64,000 nucleotides of DNA from Echinicola vietnamensis DSM 17526 (GTDB taxonomy: Bacteria; Bacteroidota; Bacteroidia; Cytophagales; Cyclobacteriaceae): positions 5,537,501-5,601,500 of the forward strand of contig NC_019904.1 of assembly GCF_000325705.1 (NCBI RefSeq), in the 5' to 3' direction. Shown here in pieces: positions 10,464-20,304 of the stretch. Positions within the stretch are counted from its first letter, which is position 1. Every line of letters starts with the position of its first letter. The notes beneath the pieces were generated by a model, which worked only from the letters and a program-made list of their open reading frames with translations, did not search any database and was not told the DNA's origin. Both the position numbers and the translations under genes were made by a program.

Positions 10464-10883
10464 TCAATCTCCGTAGTATTCCACAAAATTGCGTGGGGTT
10501 TCATAGAGCTTCAACTTATAAAGACCACCATGCGGGGTGATTTTGTCCACAGCAGGTTGAAGGATTTTCCAAAACTCCATCACCAGGTTTTCACAACTGG
10601 CCATTTTACCCTGCATAAAATCCACATCTACGTTCAGGTTTTTATGGTCCACTTTATCAATCACCAAACTCCGGATCAAGGTGCTTAATGCTTTTAAGTC
10701 CACCACAAATCCCGTATCTGCATCAGGAAGTCCTTTCACAGTCACGATCAGTTCAAAATTATGCCCGTGCCAGTTGGCATTGGCGCATGGTCCAAACACC
10801 TCAACATTCTTCTCTTCGGTCCAATTAGGATTCCATAATTTATGCGCAGCATTAAAATGCTCTTTTCTAGAAACGTGTATCAT
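10464..10883 (-). CDS. 6-carboxytetrahydropterin synthase-like protein (QueD/PTPS family)
   Basis: A 139-residue member of the 6-pyruvoyl-tetrahydropterin synthase fold. The zinc ligands are visible as His14 (FNAAHKL) and His39/His41 (WHGHN), with a nearby candidate catalytic Cys33 (FGPC). In bacteria such enzymes usually make 6-carboxytetrahydropterin for queuosine synthesis. A queE gene occurs at 18123-18749, not adjacent but in the same region, which supports that role. The 6-pyruvoyl-tetrahydropterin synthase activity cannot be excluded. A TATCTTTG box lies 24 bases before the ATG. Confidence 0.88.
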   Translation of the reverse strand: MIHVSRKEHFNAAHKLWNPNWTEEKNVEVFGPCANANWHGHNFELIVTVKGLPDADTGFVVDLKALSTLIRSLVIDKVDHKNLNVDVDFMQGKMASCENLVMEFWKILQPAVDKITPHGGLYKLKLYETPRNFVEYYGD

Positions 10884-10906
10884 GACTGTTTTCAGATTTG
10901 AGAGTG

Positions 10907-10914
10907 CAAAGATA
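10907..10914 (-). promoter_or_regulatory. -7 box before the QueD-like gene
   Basis: Minus-strand TATCTTTG (10914 to 10907) matches TAnnTTTG and lies 24 bases before the ATG. No TTG is seen at the expected -33 distance, so the call rests on the -7 box alone. Confidence 0.4.
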
Positions 10915-10959
10915 CAAAAATCTTGTACACATTACACCTACCATTGCTGGACTCGAAAT

Positions 10960-10990
10960 ATAAAAAAAGGCCCGCAATATACGGGCCCTC
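10960..10990 (-). terminator. Terminator after the first SusD gene
   Basis: GGCCCG (10969-10974) pairs with CGGGCC (10982-10987), followed in the minus direction by a run of seven T. It ends the first susCD transcript about 25 bases after the stop. Confidence 0.88.
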
Positions 10991-11011
10991 TTCAATATCT
11001 ATCAGAAAATT

Positions 11012-12481
11012 TTATTGAAATTCAATAAATGGGTTATTTTGTATTTCCGACTGAGGTATATCAAACGTCAACCTATCATCATTAAACGGCACTTCCTGCC
11101 CAGGATAAGTAAGATGGTTTGACGCCAATGTAACCGTCAGCCTATTTCTCTTCATCATAAGGTAGCTTTTACCTTCTCCCCAAAGTTCAATTCTAGTTTG
11201 AAGGATAATTTCATCCAGAAGTGCTTGACCTGCTAAAGCATCGACATAAGAAGCATCTGGAACCCTTTCTTCCATAAGTGCTTTTAAAGATGCTCTAGCA
11301 GCTGCTTCATCACCTGCTTTGGCGGCATTTTCAGCGTGCAGTAAATACATTTCCTCTATTCTCATGTAAAGGTAATCGGATTCAATGGTTCGCTGGCCAC
11401 CCACAACCCTATCGGGAGCGAAAAACTTGTTCAATGGCCATAATTGACCATCACCATATGCATCAACAAATTGTCCTTTTCTTCCATCTTCTTCTGGAAT
11501 AGCATTATAAAGATCATCATTAATAATTTTAGGATCACCGGCCCAAGCATAGCTATAGGTAAATAGATCCACTTGTCCCCACCAGGAAATCAAGTCCAGA
11601 CCAATTTGATTGGTAATGTCCACTCCCCAAATCCATCCTGGGGATTCTACACTGTTAAAGCCATTTGTAGTCAGCTCTTCCCTGGTAAGTAATGGGAAGC
11701 CCCCATTATCTATCACATATTGGGCATTATCTGCGGCCAATTGATATTCTCCCATAGCTGAATAGACATAACTCAAAAGTCCCCGAGCGACCATCCCATC
11801 TACTTCATAAAGATTTGCTCTTTCCCATTCTCCAAAATACTCTATTGAAGTGTTGAGGTCATCCAAAATCAATTGATAGACCTGTTCAGTAGAGCTTAAG
11901 GCAACGTTTTCAGCTACAGCAGCTACATAAATAGGCAGAATTTCTTCTGTAGGATTGTACTCTTCGGCAAAGAAATTTGCCAAATAGAAATAAGCATAAG
12001 CTCTCATGGTCTTCGCTTGGGCCATAATTAATTTGGCCTCATCAGACTCAGGCACTACGGCGGTTCCACCAAGAGCATCAATTACGCTATTGGCGGCATA
12101 AATCACCCTGTAGTAATACCTCCAAACCATATAGTTCCGGTTATTGGTATAATCAATTGTCACCTGAAGATCAGAAATTTGCGAATACCATCCATAAATT
12201 TTGGCACCTAGAACCATATCAGTAGACAACATATCACTAAATATGTCATAGCCCCTTTGACCAAAATCATCATGTCCAGTAGTTCCTCCAGTACCTGTTA
12301 AGTACATGGTAGAATAGATACCTCGCAAAGTGGCTAATTGAACAGATGGGTCTGTTTCTGAAATACCATCTAATCTATCCCTGGAAATAAATTCCGTAGA
12401 ATCTGTTTCCAAAAAGTCCTCGCTACAACTGACTAGCATCAGCGAAAGACCAAGAGTATATATTAATCTATTTAATTTCAT
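11012..12481 (-). CDS. SusD/RagB-family outer-membrane lipoprotein
   Basis: A 489-residue SusD-like surface lipoprotein that helps a SusC channel capture oligosaccharides or peptides. The signal peptide ends in a lipobox with Cys19 (LMLVSC). A run of helices of the TPR type follows, as in the family (TMRAYAYFYLANFFAEEY is typical). The C-terminal EEMYLLHAENAAKAGDE segment fits the RagB/SusD domain. It starts 12 bases after the SusC stop, so the two form one operon. No glycoside hydrolase, peptidase or regulator lies next to the pair, so the substrate cannot be inferred. Confidence 0.93.
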   Translation of the reverse strand: MKLNRLIYTLGLSLMLVSCSEDFLETDSTEFISRDRLDGISETDPSVQLATLRGIYSTMYLTGTGGTTGHDDFGQRGYDIFSDMLSTDMVLGAKIYGWYSQISDLQVTIDYTNNRNYMVWRYYYRVIYAANSVIDALGGTAVVPESDEAKLIMAQAKTMRAYAYFYLANFFAEEYNPTEEILPIYVAAVAENVALSSTEQVYQLILDDLNTSIEYFGEWERANLYEVDGMVARGLLSYVYSAMGEYQLAADNAQYVIDNGGFPLLTREELTTNGFNSVESPGWIWGVDITNQIGLDLISWWGQVDLFTYSYAWAGDPKIINDDLYNAIPEEDGRKGQFVDAYGDGQLWPLNKFFAPDRVVGGQRTIESDYLYMRIEEMYLLHAENAAKAGDEAAARASLKALMEERVPDASYVDALAGQALLDEIILQTRIELWGEGKSYLMMKRNRLTVTLASNHLTYPGQEVPFNDDRLTFDIPQSEIQNNPFIEFQ

Positions 12482-12493
12482 ATTCTTATCTTT

Positions 12494-15400
12494 TTAGAAT
12501 TTAATTTTTGCACCAAAAGTAAATGTACTCAATGGAGAATACCTGTACCTGCTAGAGGTTCCTGCTTCATTTGTAGAAGGATTAAAACCTTTTCTTGCCG
12601 AAGCTAGCCAAAGATTATCACCAGCTACAAATATATTACAGCTTTGGATAGCATATTTTTCTAAAAATGAACTAGGGAGCGTATATCCCAAACGAACATT
12701 CGATAGGTTAAAGTAATCAGCCTTGGTTAAGAACCGGGTAGACGTAGAGTTCACGTTCTGATCCAAATCATTTGTCAATCGAGGGACATCAGTTAAATCG
12801 CCTTCCTGTGTCCACCGATCCCTTATATCCACATGCCAGTTATTACTACCTACTTGATCATTGTGCATCAGGTCTTGGTACCTTACGTCAAAGGCATAAC
12901 CTCCAATGCTATACAAAAACAAAATACTAAAGTCAAAATTCTTGTATCCTGCACTTAAGTTTATACCTCCTCTTACTTTAGGTACAGCTGATTTACCTAC
13001 ATATTTTTGAGTAGCTTCTTGGTAGGTTGTAGTCGTGGTAGATTTAATATTTGATTCTGAATTGGGGTTTTGAGCCAAATAATCCGCCATAGAGGCAATT
13101 ATTTCCTCATCCTGCATTTCATTATCACCATTGGCATCATCATAATAAATATTCCACTGCGCCTGGCCTGTTGTTGGATTAACACCTGCCCACTCTCTTA
13201 AGTAAAAGTCAAATATGGAATGACCAACTGATCTACCATAATAAGAATTTATATCAATGATCTTCTCTACTCCCGTAGATGGATCAATTGGCATGTTCTT
13301 AAGTTCATTGCTGATGATTTCACCATTCACACTAAGATCAATAAAGTGATCAGCTCCTTTAACAATATGGCCAGTCAAATCAAATTCCAAACCATTATTT
13401 CTAAGGACTCCATCATTGACTTGAATAATCGCCCATCCAAGTGAAGGCCCAACCCTTCTTTCAAAGATTAAGTTATCTGTATTTTTGATATAGTAATCCA
13501 ATGAACCATCCAAAAACGTTCCGACACTAAATTCAGCACCCACTTGGAACATTTTAGAAGTTTCCCAAGTCAAGTCAGGATTACCTTTTTCATCAAAAGT
13601 TACAGATGACTCATTATTGATATTTGAAATTTCGTTTAGATCATACCCAGGATAGAACCCAACACCTGCCTGGTCCCCTGTAATACCATAACTAGTCTTT
13701 AACTTCAAGAATGAAAAAACATCTTGGCTTTCCATAAAATCTTCATTCGAAGCTACCCAAGCAAATCCTAAAGCTCCAAAGGTACCCCATTTGTCGTTCA
13801 CAAACCTAGACGATCCATCCCTACGAATTGTACCTGTCAAATAATAGGTATCTTCATAATCATAGCTTACTTGACCGAAATATGACTCCAATGCATAATC
13901 TCTGGTATAGGAATATGAAGGATTCGTTACAGCAGCATTATTAAATTCTGTCCCCATTGGATCGACCAATTGTTGTTTAAATCCAGACAGGTACTTACGA
14001 TCGAACTTACTGCTCTCTTGGGCTATCATAGCTTCTAATGAGTGATCCCCCCAATCTTTGGTGTAACGTAGAATATTTGTCAAATTGTAAAAGAACACCT
14101 CGGTTTTGGTCTTATAAATCGACCCATTCGTACTGGTACTTGGACCGTAATATGGAGAATCCTGCTCATCATAACTTTCATTATAGTATTGCCATCCATA
14201 TCTTGTTTCAAACCGAAGATTATCGGTAAAATCAATATTTAAGCTAGCATTACCATTGATTTCATGTGCTATTTCATTTCTAACCCCAATTGTTGCATCA
14301 GCAATGGAATTGGTTAATCCCGCAAATCCTCGACCGGAACCATAGTCGTATTGATAACCTCCATAATATGGATCAGGAATTGGATCACCATTAGCATCCC
14401 TTAGATACAAAGGATAAATGGATGGCATGTTATCTACGAACCAAAAAATACTTCCTGAATCGTCGGTCTGCCCTCCAGTATTTGTTTCAGACCTGGCATA
14501 ACCGATATTCAAGCCACCAGACAACCACTCCTTCACTTGGTGATTTACATTTAACCTTGCTGTAGCCCTATCATAATCGGAATTAATGGAATAGCCCACA
14601 TCATTCAGATAACCAAAAGAAGTAAAGTAATTGATCTTCTCATCTCCTCCGCCAATCTTAACAGTGGCTTCCGCTCTGTTGGAAGCTTGGAAGGCATAAT
14701 CCTCCCAATTTTCCGGATTATATCTTCTGGCTACTCCCTCGCGCACCATTCCGGTAGCAGGATCAATCAACTCACCAACATTTTCCACATTCCACATATT
14801 GTAACTTGGAGAAATCCCACTAGAGGAGAACAAGTTGGCGTTGGCATAGGCATCAGGATCTGAAGAGCCCAAAACTGCTCCTCTTCCCCTCACAGCTTGC
14901 CAACTCAATCCGATATATTCTTCAGGAGAGGAAATTGTCTCATATCGAGGCAATAGATCAAAGTTTTGACCAATTTTACCATCCACTTCAATATAAGAAT
15001 CGCCAGCTTTACCTTTTCTTGTGGTGATCAATACCACACCATTAGCACCCCTTGAACCATAAATTGAAGTAGCCGTAGCATCCTTCAAAACAGACATGGA
15101 AGCAATATCAGAAGGGTTTATAGAGGTTATATTCCCGGTAAAAGGAACACCATCCACAACATATAATGGACTTCTGTTACCGTTCACTGACCCAATACCC
15201 CTGATACGAATATCTGCAGTTTTCCCAGGCTGCCCAGTTGTATTGATTACCCTTACACCGGCTACTTCCCCGGCCAAGGCTTGAGAAGCGTTAGATACAC
15301 TCTTACGTTCGATAAGCTCAGAATCTACTTCCTTCATCGAACCGGCAAAGGCCTGCTTAGTAGTCGTACCATACCCGACCACTACAACTTCAGAAAGCAA

Positions 15401-15700
15401 CTGGGCATCCGCGCCGAGTTCCACATCAATGGTCGATTGATTGTTGATGGCCACTTCTTGGCTTTCCATTCCCATAAAGGAAAACACCAACACTGTTGCA
15501 TTAGCAGGAACCTCCACGGAGTATTGTCCGTCCAAATCCGTTGCCGTCCCCACAGTAGTTCCCTTTACTAAAACTGAAACCCCGGGAATGGGATTTCCGT
15601 CCTCGCCGGAAGTAACCGTACCGGTAACTGTCCGGCTTTGACCAAATGCCACGGCACTGGCCAATAGAATTGCTAATCCTAGCAGTAAAACTTTCTTCAT
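12494..15700 (-). CDS. SusC/RagA-family TonB-dependent outer-membrane transporter
   Basis: A TonB-linked beta-barrel importer that works with the adjacent SusD lipoprotein. From the ATG at 15700 it has a clean signal peptide (MKKVLLLGLAILLASAVAFG), preferred over the upstream ATG at 15745, which would add 15 non-signal residues. Next come a carboxypeptidase-regulatory-like domain (about 22-95), the VVVVGYGT linker and a plug domain with ADIRIRGIGSVNG, LYVVDGVPF and YGSRGANGVVLITT. A large C-terminal barrel ends with FGAKIKF, a proper terminal aromatic. The unusually long upstream region carries repeats that may be regulatory. Substrate unknown. Confidence 0.95.
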   Translation of the reverse strand: MKKVLLLGLAILLASAVAFGQSRTVTGTVTSGEDGNPIPGVSVLVKGTTVGTATDLDGQYSVEVPANATVLVFSFMGMESQEVAINNQSTIDVELGADAQLLSEVVVVGYGTTTKQAFAGSMKEVDSELIERKSVSNASQALAGEVAGVRVINTTGQPGKTADIRIRGIGSVNGNRSPLYVVDGVPFTGNITSINPSDIASMSVLKDATATSIYGSRGANGVVLITTRKGKAGDSYIEVDGKIGQNFDLLPRYETISSPEEYIGLSWQAVRGRGAVLGSSDPDAYANANLFSSSGISPSYNMWNVENVGELIDPATGMVREGVARRYNPENWEDYAFQASNRAEATVKIGGGDEKINYFTSFGYLNDVGYSINSDYDRATARLNVNHQVKEWLSGGLNIGYARSETNTGGQTDDSGSIFWFVDNMPSIYPLYLRDANGDPIPDPYYGGYQYDYGSGRGFAGLTNSIADATIGVRNEIAHEINGNASLNIDFTDNLRFETRYGWQYYNESYDEQDSPYYGPSTSTNGSIYKTKTEVFFYNLTNILRYTKDWGDHSLEAMIAQESSKFDRKYLSGFKQQLVDPMGTEFNNAAVTNPSYSYTRDYALESYFGQVSYDYEDTYYLTGTIRRDGSSRFVNDKWGTFGALGFAWVASNEDFMESQDVFSFLKLKTSYGITGDQAGVGFYPGYDLNEISNINNESSVTFDEKGNPDLTWETSKMFQVGAEFSVGTFLDGSLDYYIKNTDNLIFERRVGPSLGWAIIQVNDGVLRNNGLEFDLTGHIVKGADHFIDLSVNGEIISNELKNMPIDPSTGVEKIIDINSYYGRSVGHSIFDFYLREWAGVNPTTGQAQWNIYYDDANGDNEMQDEEIIASMADYLAQNPNSESNIKSTTTTTYQEATQKYVGKSAVPKVRGGINLSAGYKNFDFSILFLYSIGGYAFDVRYQDLMHNDQVGSNNWHVDIRDRWTQEGDLTDVPRLTNDLDQNVNSTSTRFLTKADYFNLSNVRLGYTLPSSFLEKYAIQSCNIFVAGDNLWLASARKGFNPSTNEAGTSSRYRYSPLSTFTFGAKIKF

Positions 15701-16206
15701 AATTGGTTGATTTTGATTTAACGTTGTCAAGATAGTCGTTAACATCTAATAATCCAATAGTAGATTGATTTATTATAAACGAACAGATATTCCTTAACCA
15801 GTCTTAACACCACAATAAAACTCAACAACATTTTTAACCATGATTAAAAACATTATCCAAACAAAAAACCATGTATGAATTAAAAAACCATACATGAATA
15901 CAGCTTATTTTGAAACAAGTATTTTTAACAACTTTTAACACCGTCAGCACAATTAGAACAATAACGCTACATATTTGAATTTTTTATAGTAACAACAGAC
16001 TTACCAATTCCTCTTATAAACGATAATAATAGTATTATACACATAATAAAGGTGATTTTATACACACTTTTACATCCCGTTATTTAAAAAAACACATGTT
16101 ATGATAATATTATATTTCAACCACGATTTTCATCAAAAAAAATTGGGCAAACGTAAAATATCCCGTCAAAAAAGTATCACAAAAAGCTATTCTTGTCCTT
16201 AAAAGC
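15701..16206. promoter_or_regulatory. AT-rich upstream region of the first susCD operon
   Basis: About 500 very AT-rich bases with no open frame. They contain scattered TTAACC/TTTTAACA repeats (for instance near 15795-15840 and 15925-15945) and the symmetric repeat at 15863-15899. This is the leader and promoter region of susC on the minus strand, and it also spans the intergenic stretch after the OmpA-like gene. I could not pick out a single -7/-33 pair. Confidence 0.55.
15863..15899. repeat. Paired 18-bp repeat with inverted CATGTATG core
   Basis: Two tandem 18-base copies (15863-15880 and 15882-15899) differ at only two positions. The cores CATGTATG (15870-15877) and CATACATG (15889-15896) are perfect inverted complements with an 11-base spacer. 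The symmetry and its place upstream of susC suggest an operator for a dimeric regulator. Inference only. Confidence 0.5.
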
Positions 16207-18117
16207 TTAATCCACCAAAATTTCAATTCGCCTGTTTTTAGACCTTCCTGTAGCCGTATCGTTTGACATAATTGGCCGCTTATCCCCGTATCCGGAAACG
16301 GTCAATCTTTCCCCATCTATTCCCCGCTGTAGTAAGTAATCACGGACACTCGCTGCCCTCCGCAGACTGAGGTCACGGTTATAATCCGCATCCCCGACAT
16401 TATCAGTATGTCCTTCGATGACGATATGCACATCAGGGTTTTCATCCAAGAACTTCTTAAGCCTCAACAGGGAACTTTTTGAAGAAGGCTTTAGGTCAGC
16501 CTTATCAAAATCAAAAAAGACGTTTTCAAACAGAAACTCCTCGCCCTTGGCTACTGGCTTCAGCCCTATGTCCATGTCCTTGATGTCTTTTAAACTGTCC
16601 TTTTCCACGTTGTAGATCCGGGGCAAAAAACCCTTTTTCTCCACATACAATCCCGATGAAGCCTTGTCAGGATAGATCATCATAAACCGGCCCGAATCCC
16701 CTTCCGACCTGAATTCATACATGGTACTGTCATTTTCCAAATCCACCAGGGAAAGGGTGGCCACAATGGGCTCACCGGTCTTTTCATTCCGTACTTTTCC
16801 TCCCGTCACCACCAAGCGCTCACCAAGATCAATCTCCTTCGGAAAAGCAAACCGATAAAGATAAGACCTGTCCAAGGCACCATCCTTCAGGCTGTTTTCG
16901 GTATAATACGCATAATCCTGCTGGGCTGTGATAAAAAGGGCCAACTGGTCCAAGTGATCATTAATGGGATAGCCCAAGTTTACGGGTTGCTGAAAGGCCC
17001 CATGGACAATCTTCGAATTGAACAAGTCCATTCCTCCAAATCCCATATGACCGTCCGAAGCAAAGAATAACAGTTCATTGTTAAAATAAATGAATGGAGA
17101 CACTTCATCAAATTCCGTATTGATGGATTCTCCTACATTAATGGGTTCTGACCACGAATTCTCTGACTCCCGCACGGAATAATAAATATCGTTTCCGCCC
17201 ATCCCTCCTCGCCTGTTCGAGGAAAAAAACAGGATGCTTCCATCAGCAGAAAGCGAAGGCTGGGAATCCCAATATCGGGAATTGACCTTTTCGCCCATAT
17301 TCATGGGCGCTTGCCATTGCCCTCCCACCTTATAGGCAATGTATAGGTCACAGCTCCCAAAAGAATCCGGAGCATCGCAGCTGGTATAGATCAAAATATT
17401 GCCGTCTGCCGAAATGGTACATGTACCTTCGTTATGAATCGTATTGATGGATTCGGAAAGGGCTTTGGGCGGGCTCCAGCTTCCTTGGTCCCAATTGGAC
17501 GTAAAAATATCTTCATGCATCGATGGTGTGACCCCATCCCGCTTGGTAAACAACAGTTGCTTGCTATCCGCCGTGAGGACCGGAAAATATTGAAGATGGA
17601 ATTGATTTAAAGGACTTTCCAGGCGCTCTTTGTGGATCACCTTCTCGTTTTTCAGCTCTTTTTGGATAAAGGCCATCTTTTGCTCCATCGCCTTGAAAGA
17701 AGAGGAGGACTTTACTTTACTGGAAAACAGTCCCTGGCTGTCGTGAAATTTCCTGATTGCCGCATCAAAATCACCGGACTTCAAGTATATATTGGTGATT
17801 AACCAGCTAAAATCTGCCATGAAGTCAACCTTGCCCTGACTTTTTAATTCACCGGCCTTGGCTACTTGGAGTGCCTCTACAGCACTTCCCTTTTTAAGCA
17901 ATAATTGAGACCACTTTTTGTAAGCCTCCAAGAAACCCTCATCTTTTTTTACGGCATCAGCATATTTTTCCTGCGCTTCGTCATACCGTCTTCTCATGGA
18001 AAGGTCTTCCCCTTCCTGATATAGCTTGATCGCTCTCCTATTTTCGCTGGTATATTGTTGCCCAAGCGCCTGAGAACTTATAAAAATCAAAAATAAGACT
18101 ATTTGGGTTATTCTCAT
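16207..18117 (-). CDS. OmpA-family protein with PD40 propeller repeats
   Basis: A 636-residue exported envelope protein. After the signal peptide (ending near LGQQYTS) comes a helical TPR-like region (about 30-150). Next are repeated PD40/WD40-like blades with YFPVLTADSKQLLFTKRDG, SADGSILFFSSNRRGG and FASDGHMGFGGMD, a small beta domain, and a C-terminal OmpA domain (about 520-636). That domain carries FDFDKADLKPSS, IEGHTDNVGD and the terminal GRSKNRRIEI. The OmpA part should bind peptidoglycan. This architecture is frequent in Bacteroidota, sometimes tied to gliding/type IX-related envelope functions, but no such genes are nearby. It starts five bases after queE. Confidence 0.9.
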   Translation of the reverse strand: MRITQIVLFLIFISSQALGQQYTSENRRAIKLYQEGEDLSMRRRYDEAQEKYADAVKKDEGFLEAYKKWSQLLLKKGSAVEALQVAKAGELKSQGKVDFMADFSWLITNIYLKSGDFDAAIRKFHDSQGLFSSKVKSSSSFKAMEQKMAFIQKELKNEKVIHKERLESPLNQFHLQYFPVLTADSKQLLFTKRDGVTPSMHEDIFTSNWDQGSWSPPKALSESINTIHNEGTCTISADGNILIYTSCDAPDSFGSCDLYIAYKVGGQWQAPMNMGEKVNSRYWDSQPSLSADGSILFFSSNRRGGMGGNDIYYSVRESENSWSEPINVGESINTEFDEVSPFIYFNNELLFFASDGHMGFGGMDLFNSKIVHGAFQQPVNLGYPINDHLDQLALFITAQQDYAYYTENSLKDGALDRSYLYRFAFPKEIDLGERLVVTGGKVRNEKTGEPIVATLSLVDLENDSTMYEFRSEGDSGRFMMIYPDKASSGLYVEKKGFLPRIYNVEKDSLKDIKDMDIGLKPVAKGEEFLFENVFFDFDKADLKPSSKSSLLRLKKFLDENPDVHIVIEGHTDNVGDADYNRDLSLRRAASVRDYLLQRGIDGERLTVSGYGDKRPIMSNDTATGRSKNRRIEILVD

Positions 18118-18122
18118 TTAGT

Positions 18123-18749
18123 TTATGGGATATCCATAAATTTATGAGTTTGTAGCGAAATATTCCAATCTGGATGCTTTTTTATGTAGTCAATGATCTC
18201 CCCGGTATATCGTTCTGCCTTGCTCCATTCCGGTTGGAGCAGCTTTCGACAGGCAGGCTGGACCTTAGCGGCATGTTTCTCCGCAAAGGCAAAATCACTT
18301 TTGTGAAAAACAATAACTTTAAGTTCATTTGCCTTCTCAAAAATACTGGGATGAGGTTCCTTGAACTTTTTGGGTGAAAAACAGACCCAGTCAAACTGCC
18401 CGGAAAAAGGATGTGCTCCACTGGTCTCGATATTGATGGTGAATCCCTTTTCTTTCAATAGCGCTGTGAGGGGACCTAAATCATACATCAAAGGCTCTCC
18501 TCCCGTAATCACCACCAATTTCCCAGGATATTGCAGTGCACCCTCCACGATCTCCTCCACTGATTGTACCGGCCACTTTCCTGCTTCCCAAGATTCCTTC
18601 ACATCGCACCATACACAGCCCACATCACATCCTCCTAAGCGGATAAAGTATGCCGGATGACCGGTAAAGGTCCCTTCTCCCTGTATCGTATAAAAAGCTT
18701 CCATCACCGGAAGCTTTATTCCTTTTCCTACTGCTTGCTTGATTTCCAT
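18123..18749 (-). CDS. queE: 7-carboxy-7-deazaguanine synthase
   Basis: A radical-SAM enzyme that converts 6-carboxytetrahydropterin to 7-carboxy-7-deazaguanine in queuosine synthesis. The cluster motif is C-x3-C-x2-C (Cys41, Cys45, Cys48), with GCDVGCVWCD as the local sequence. An N-terminal MEAFYTIQGEG motif and VVITGGEPLMY follow, both typical of QueE. The length of 208 is normal. It consumes the product of a QueD-like enzyme, one of which lies at 10464-10883. It sits immediately before the OmpA-like gene, probably cotranscribed though functionally unrelated. Confidence 0.95.
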   Translation of the reverse strand: MEIKQAVGKGIKLPVMEAFYTIQGEGTFTGHPAYFIRLGGCDVGCVWCDVKESWEAGKWPVQSVEEIVEGALQYPGKLVVITGGEPLMYDLGPLTALLKEKGFTINIETSGAHPFSGQFDWVCFSPKKFKEPHPSIFEKANELKVIVFHKSDFAFAEKHAAKVQPACRKLLQPEWSKAERYTGEIIDYIKKHPDWNISLQTHKFMDIP

Positions 18750-18901
18750 AGTATAATTTTTGATGTAGCGGGAGATTGAACCGCTATTATTGAGCCCTTG
18801 GAATCATCCACTGGGCCTAAACAGGCATATTTCCAAAGCACAAGGCATTTTACAACCTCATACACCCTTGGAATCACTCTTTTCGATAAGCATCCCGCTG
18901 T

Positions 18902-19786
18902 TTAGGGATACACTTTTCTCTCTGCCGACAGAAGCGTATTGTACAATAACGACGCAATGGTCATCGGCCCCACCCCACCTGGAACAGGGGTAATGGCAGA
19001 AGATTTGGCAGAAACCTCGTCAAATTTAACATCACCAATTAACCTAAAACCGTTTTTCTTGGATGCATCCTCTATTCTGTGGATTCCCACATCGATGACC
19101 ACGGCCCCTTCTTTCACCATATCGGCCGTCACAAACTCCGGCTTACCAATGGCCACGATCAATATATCGGCTGTTTTGACTATTTCCTTTAAATTTTTGG
19201 TCCTACTGTGGGTCAAGGTAACCGTGCTATTGCCCGGGTAATCATTCCTTGCCATCAGAATGCTCATCGGTGATCCTACGATATGGCTTCTTCCGATTAC
19301 CACACAATGTTTACCGGAGGTTTCGATCTCATATCGCTTTAGCAACTCCACAATACCATAAGGAGTCGCAGCCACATAAGTAGGCCAATTCAAGGCCATA
19401 CGACCGACATTGGCCGGGGTAAAGCCGTCGACATCCTTTTCAGGCTTGATTTTGGCGGTCACCTTTTCCACGGATATGTGCTTTGGAAGCGGCAACTGGA
19501 CAATAAGTCCATCAATGTCGGGATTTTCATTAATCTCTTCCACCGTTTTGAGCAAGGCTTCTTCGGACACATTGTCCTCCAATTTCACCAAAGTCGACTC
19601 AAAACCTACAAATTCACAAGCCTTCACCTTGGCGCCCACGTACGTCTGACTGGCACCATCGTTCCCTACCAACACCGCTGCCAAATGAGGAACTTTACCT
19701 CCCGCTGCTTTGATCTCTTTGACGCGGGCCGCAATTTCATTTTTGATTTCTGCTGAAGTCTTCTTTCCGTCTATTATTGTAGGCAT
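18902..19786 (-). CDS. folD: Methylenetetrahydrofolate dehydrogenase/cyclohydrolase
   Basis: FolD interconverts 5,10-methylene- and 10-formyl-tetrahydrofolate in the cytoplasm, supplying one-carbon units for purines. The 294-residue protein has the catalytic Lys53 in [12 protein letters not shown], the LPLPKHI and [11 protein letters not shown] segments and the [12 protein letters not shown] nucleotide-binding motif. The C-terminal [12 protein letters not shown] signature is complete. It lies 150 bases before queE on the same strand, with no clear terminator between them. Just upstream are the repeats that border the decayed gene at 19854. Confidence 0.97.
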   Translation of the reverse strand: MPTIIDGKKTSAEIKNEIAARVKEIKAAGGKVPHLAAVLVGNDGASQTYVGAKVKACEFVGFESTLVKLEDNVSEEALLKTVEEINENPDIDGLIVQLPLPKHISVEKVTAKIKPEKDVDGFTPANVGRMALNWPTYVAATPYGIVELLKRYEIETSGKHCVVIGRSHIVGSPMSILMARNDYPGNSTVTLTHSRTKNLKEIVKTADILIVAIGKPEFVTADMVKEGAVVIDVGIHRIEDASKKNGFRLIGDVKFDEVSAKSSAITPVPGGVGPMTIASLLYNTLLSAERKVYP

Positions 19787-19807
19787 GATTTCTTAAAGTT
19801 GGAAGTG

Positions 19808-19818
19808 AGAAGTACGAA
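19808..19818 (+). repeat. Left inverted repeat flanking the decayed gene
   Basis: AGAAGTACGAA here is the exact reverse complement of TTCGTACTTCT at 20305-20315. The two 11-base copies bracket the four-helix-bundle pseudogene. A related AAGTACGAAGAC run occurs at 31267-31278 in another intergenic element. Confidence 0.6.
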
Positions 19819-19853
19819 ATACGAAGACTCCGTTTAGCTGCTCACATTTACAC

Positions 19854-20206
19854 TCATTTTTGATTATTCTTTACTTTATTAATTGATGCTACCATAATGG
19901 ATAACAACTCATTTCCTTCACGATGCAATTCTTCAATATCCCTTATCAAGTCTTGATTGACTTCTCTTAATAACTCCTAGAAGTAGAGACTCTCATCCGT
20001 TTCTTCTTCTACTATTTATAATTTATTCAGAAAATCAGCGGTAGATTTTGCTCGTTGAGCAGCCCTGTAATTGGCTCCTACCGAACTAGAGCATCTTATC
20101 AACTGATTTTCGTACGCATTATACTCCCTGGTTTTTGGAAGTTTAGAACAAAAAACCATGTTTGTACCGCATATTTTTTTGTCCTTTCTACTAGATTATT
20201 TTTCAT
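19854..20206 (-). pseudogene. Degraded four-helix-bundle protein gene (23S rRNA intervening-sequence/bAvd-like family)
   Basis: Reading the minus strand from an ATG at 20206 gives MKNNLVERTKKYAVQTWFF. One frame shift later comes CSKLPKTREYNAYENQLIRC, then SSSVGANYRAAQRAKSTADF and LNKL, an in-frame stop, IVEEETDESLYF, a second in-frame stop, and ELLREVNQDLIRDIEELHRE to a final stop at 19854. The pattern of an NQL(I/V)RS-like segment, SxGANYRAAxRAKS, IVEEExDESLY and a helical tail is the signature of the TIGR02436 four-helix-bundle family. These proteins occur inside 23S rRNA intervening sequences and free in Bacteroidota genomes. One frameshift and two stops show it is dead. Short inverted repeats flank it. 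Confidence 0.85.
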
Positions 20207-20304
20207 ATCATAAAGCTTTTAGTTAACTACAACAACTTCAACTTAAAAACCTTCTAATCCAAAAACATCCATCTAATTTTCCAAATCCAAGGCTTTGCCA
20301 GCAC

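Noticed and set aside
15863..15899. CRISPR-like repeat array
   Set aside because: Only two short copies, no regular spacers and no cas genes in the window.
16207..18117. Type IX secretion or gliding component
   Set aside because: The PD40/OmpA architecture is shared by several such proteins, but no gld, spr or por genes lie nearby, so the label is not justified.
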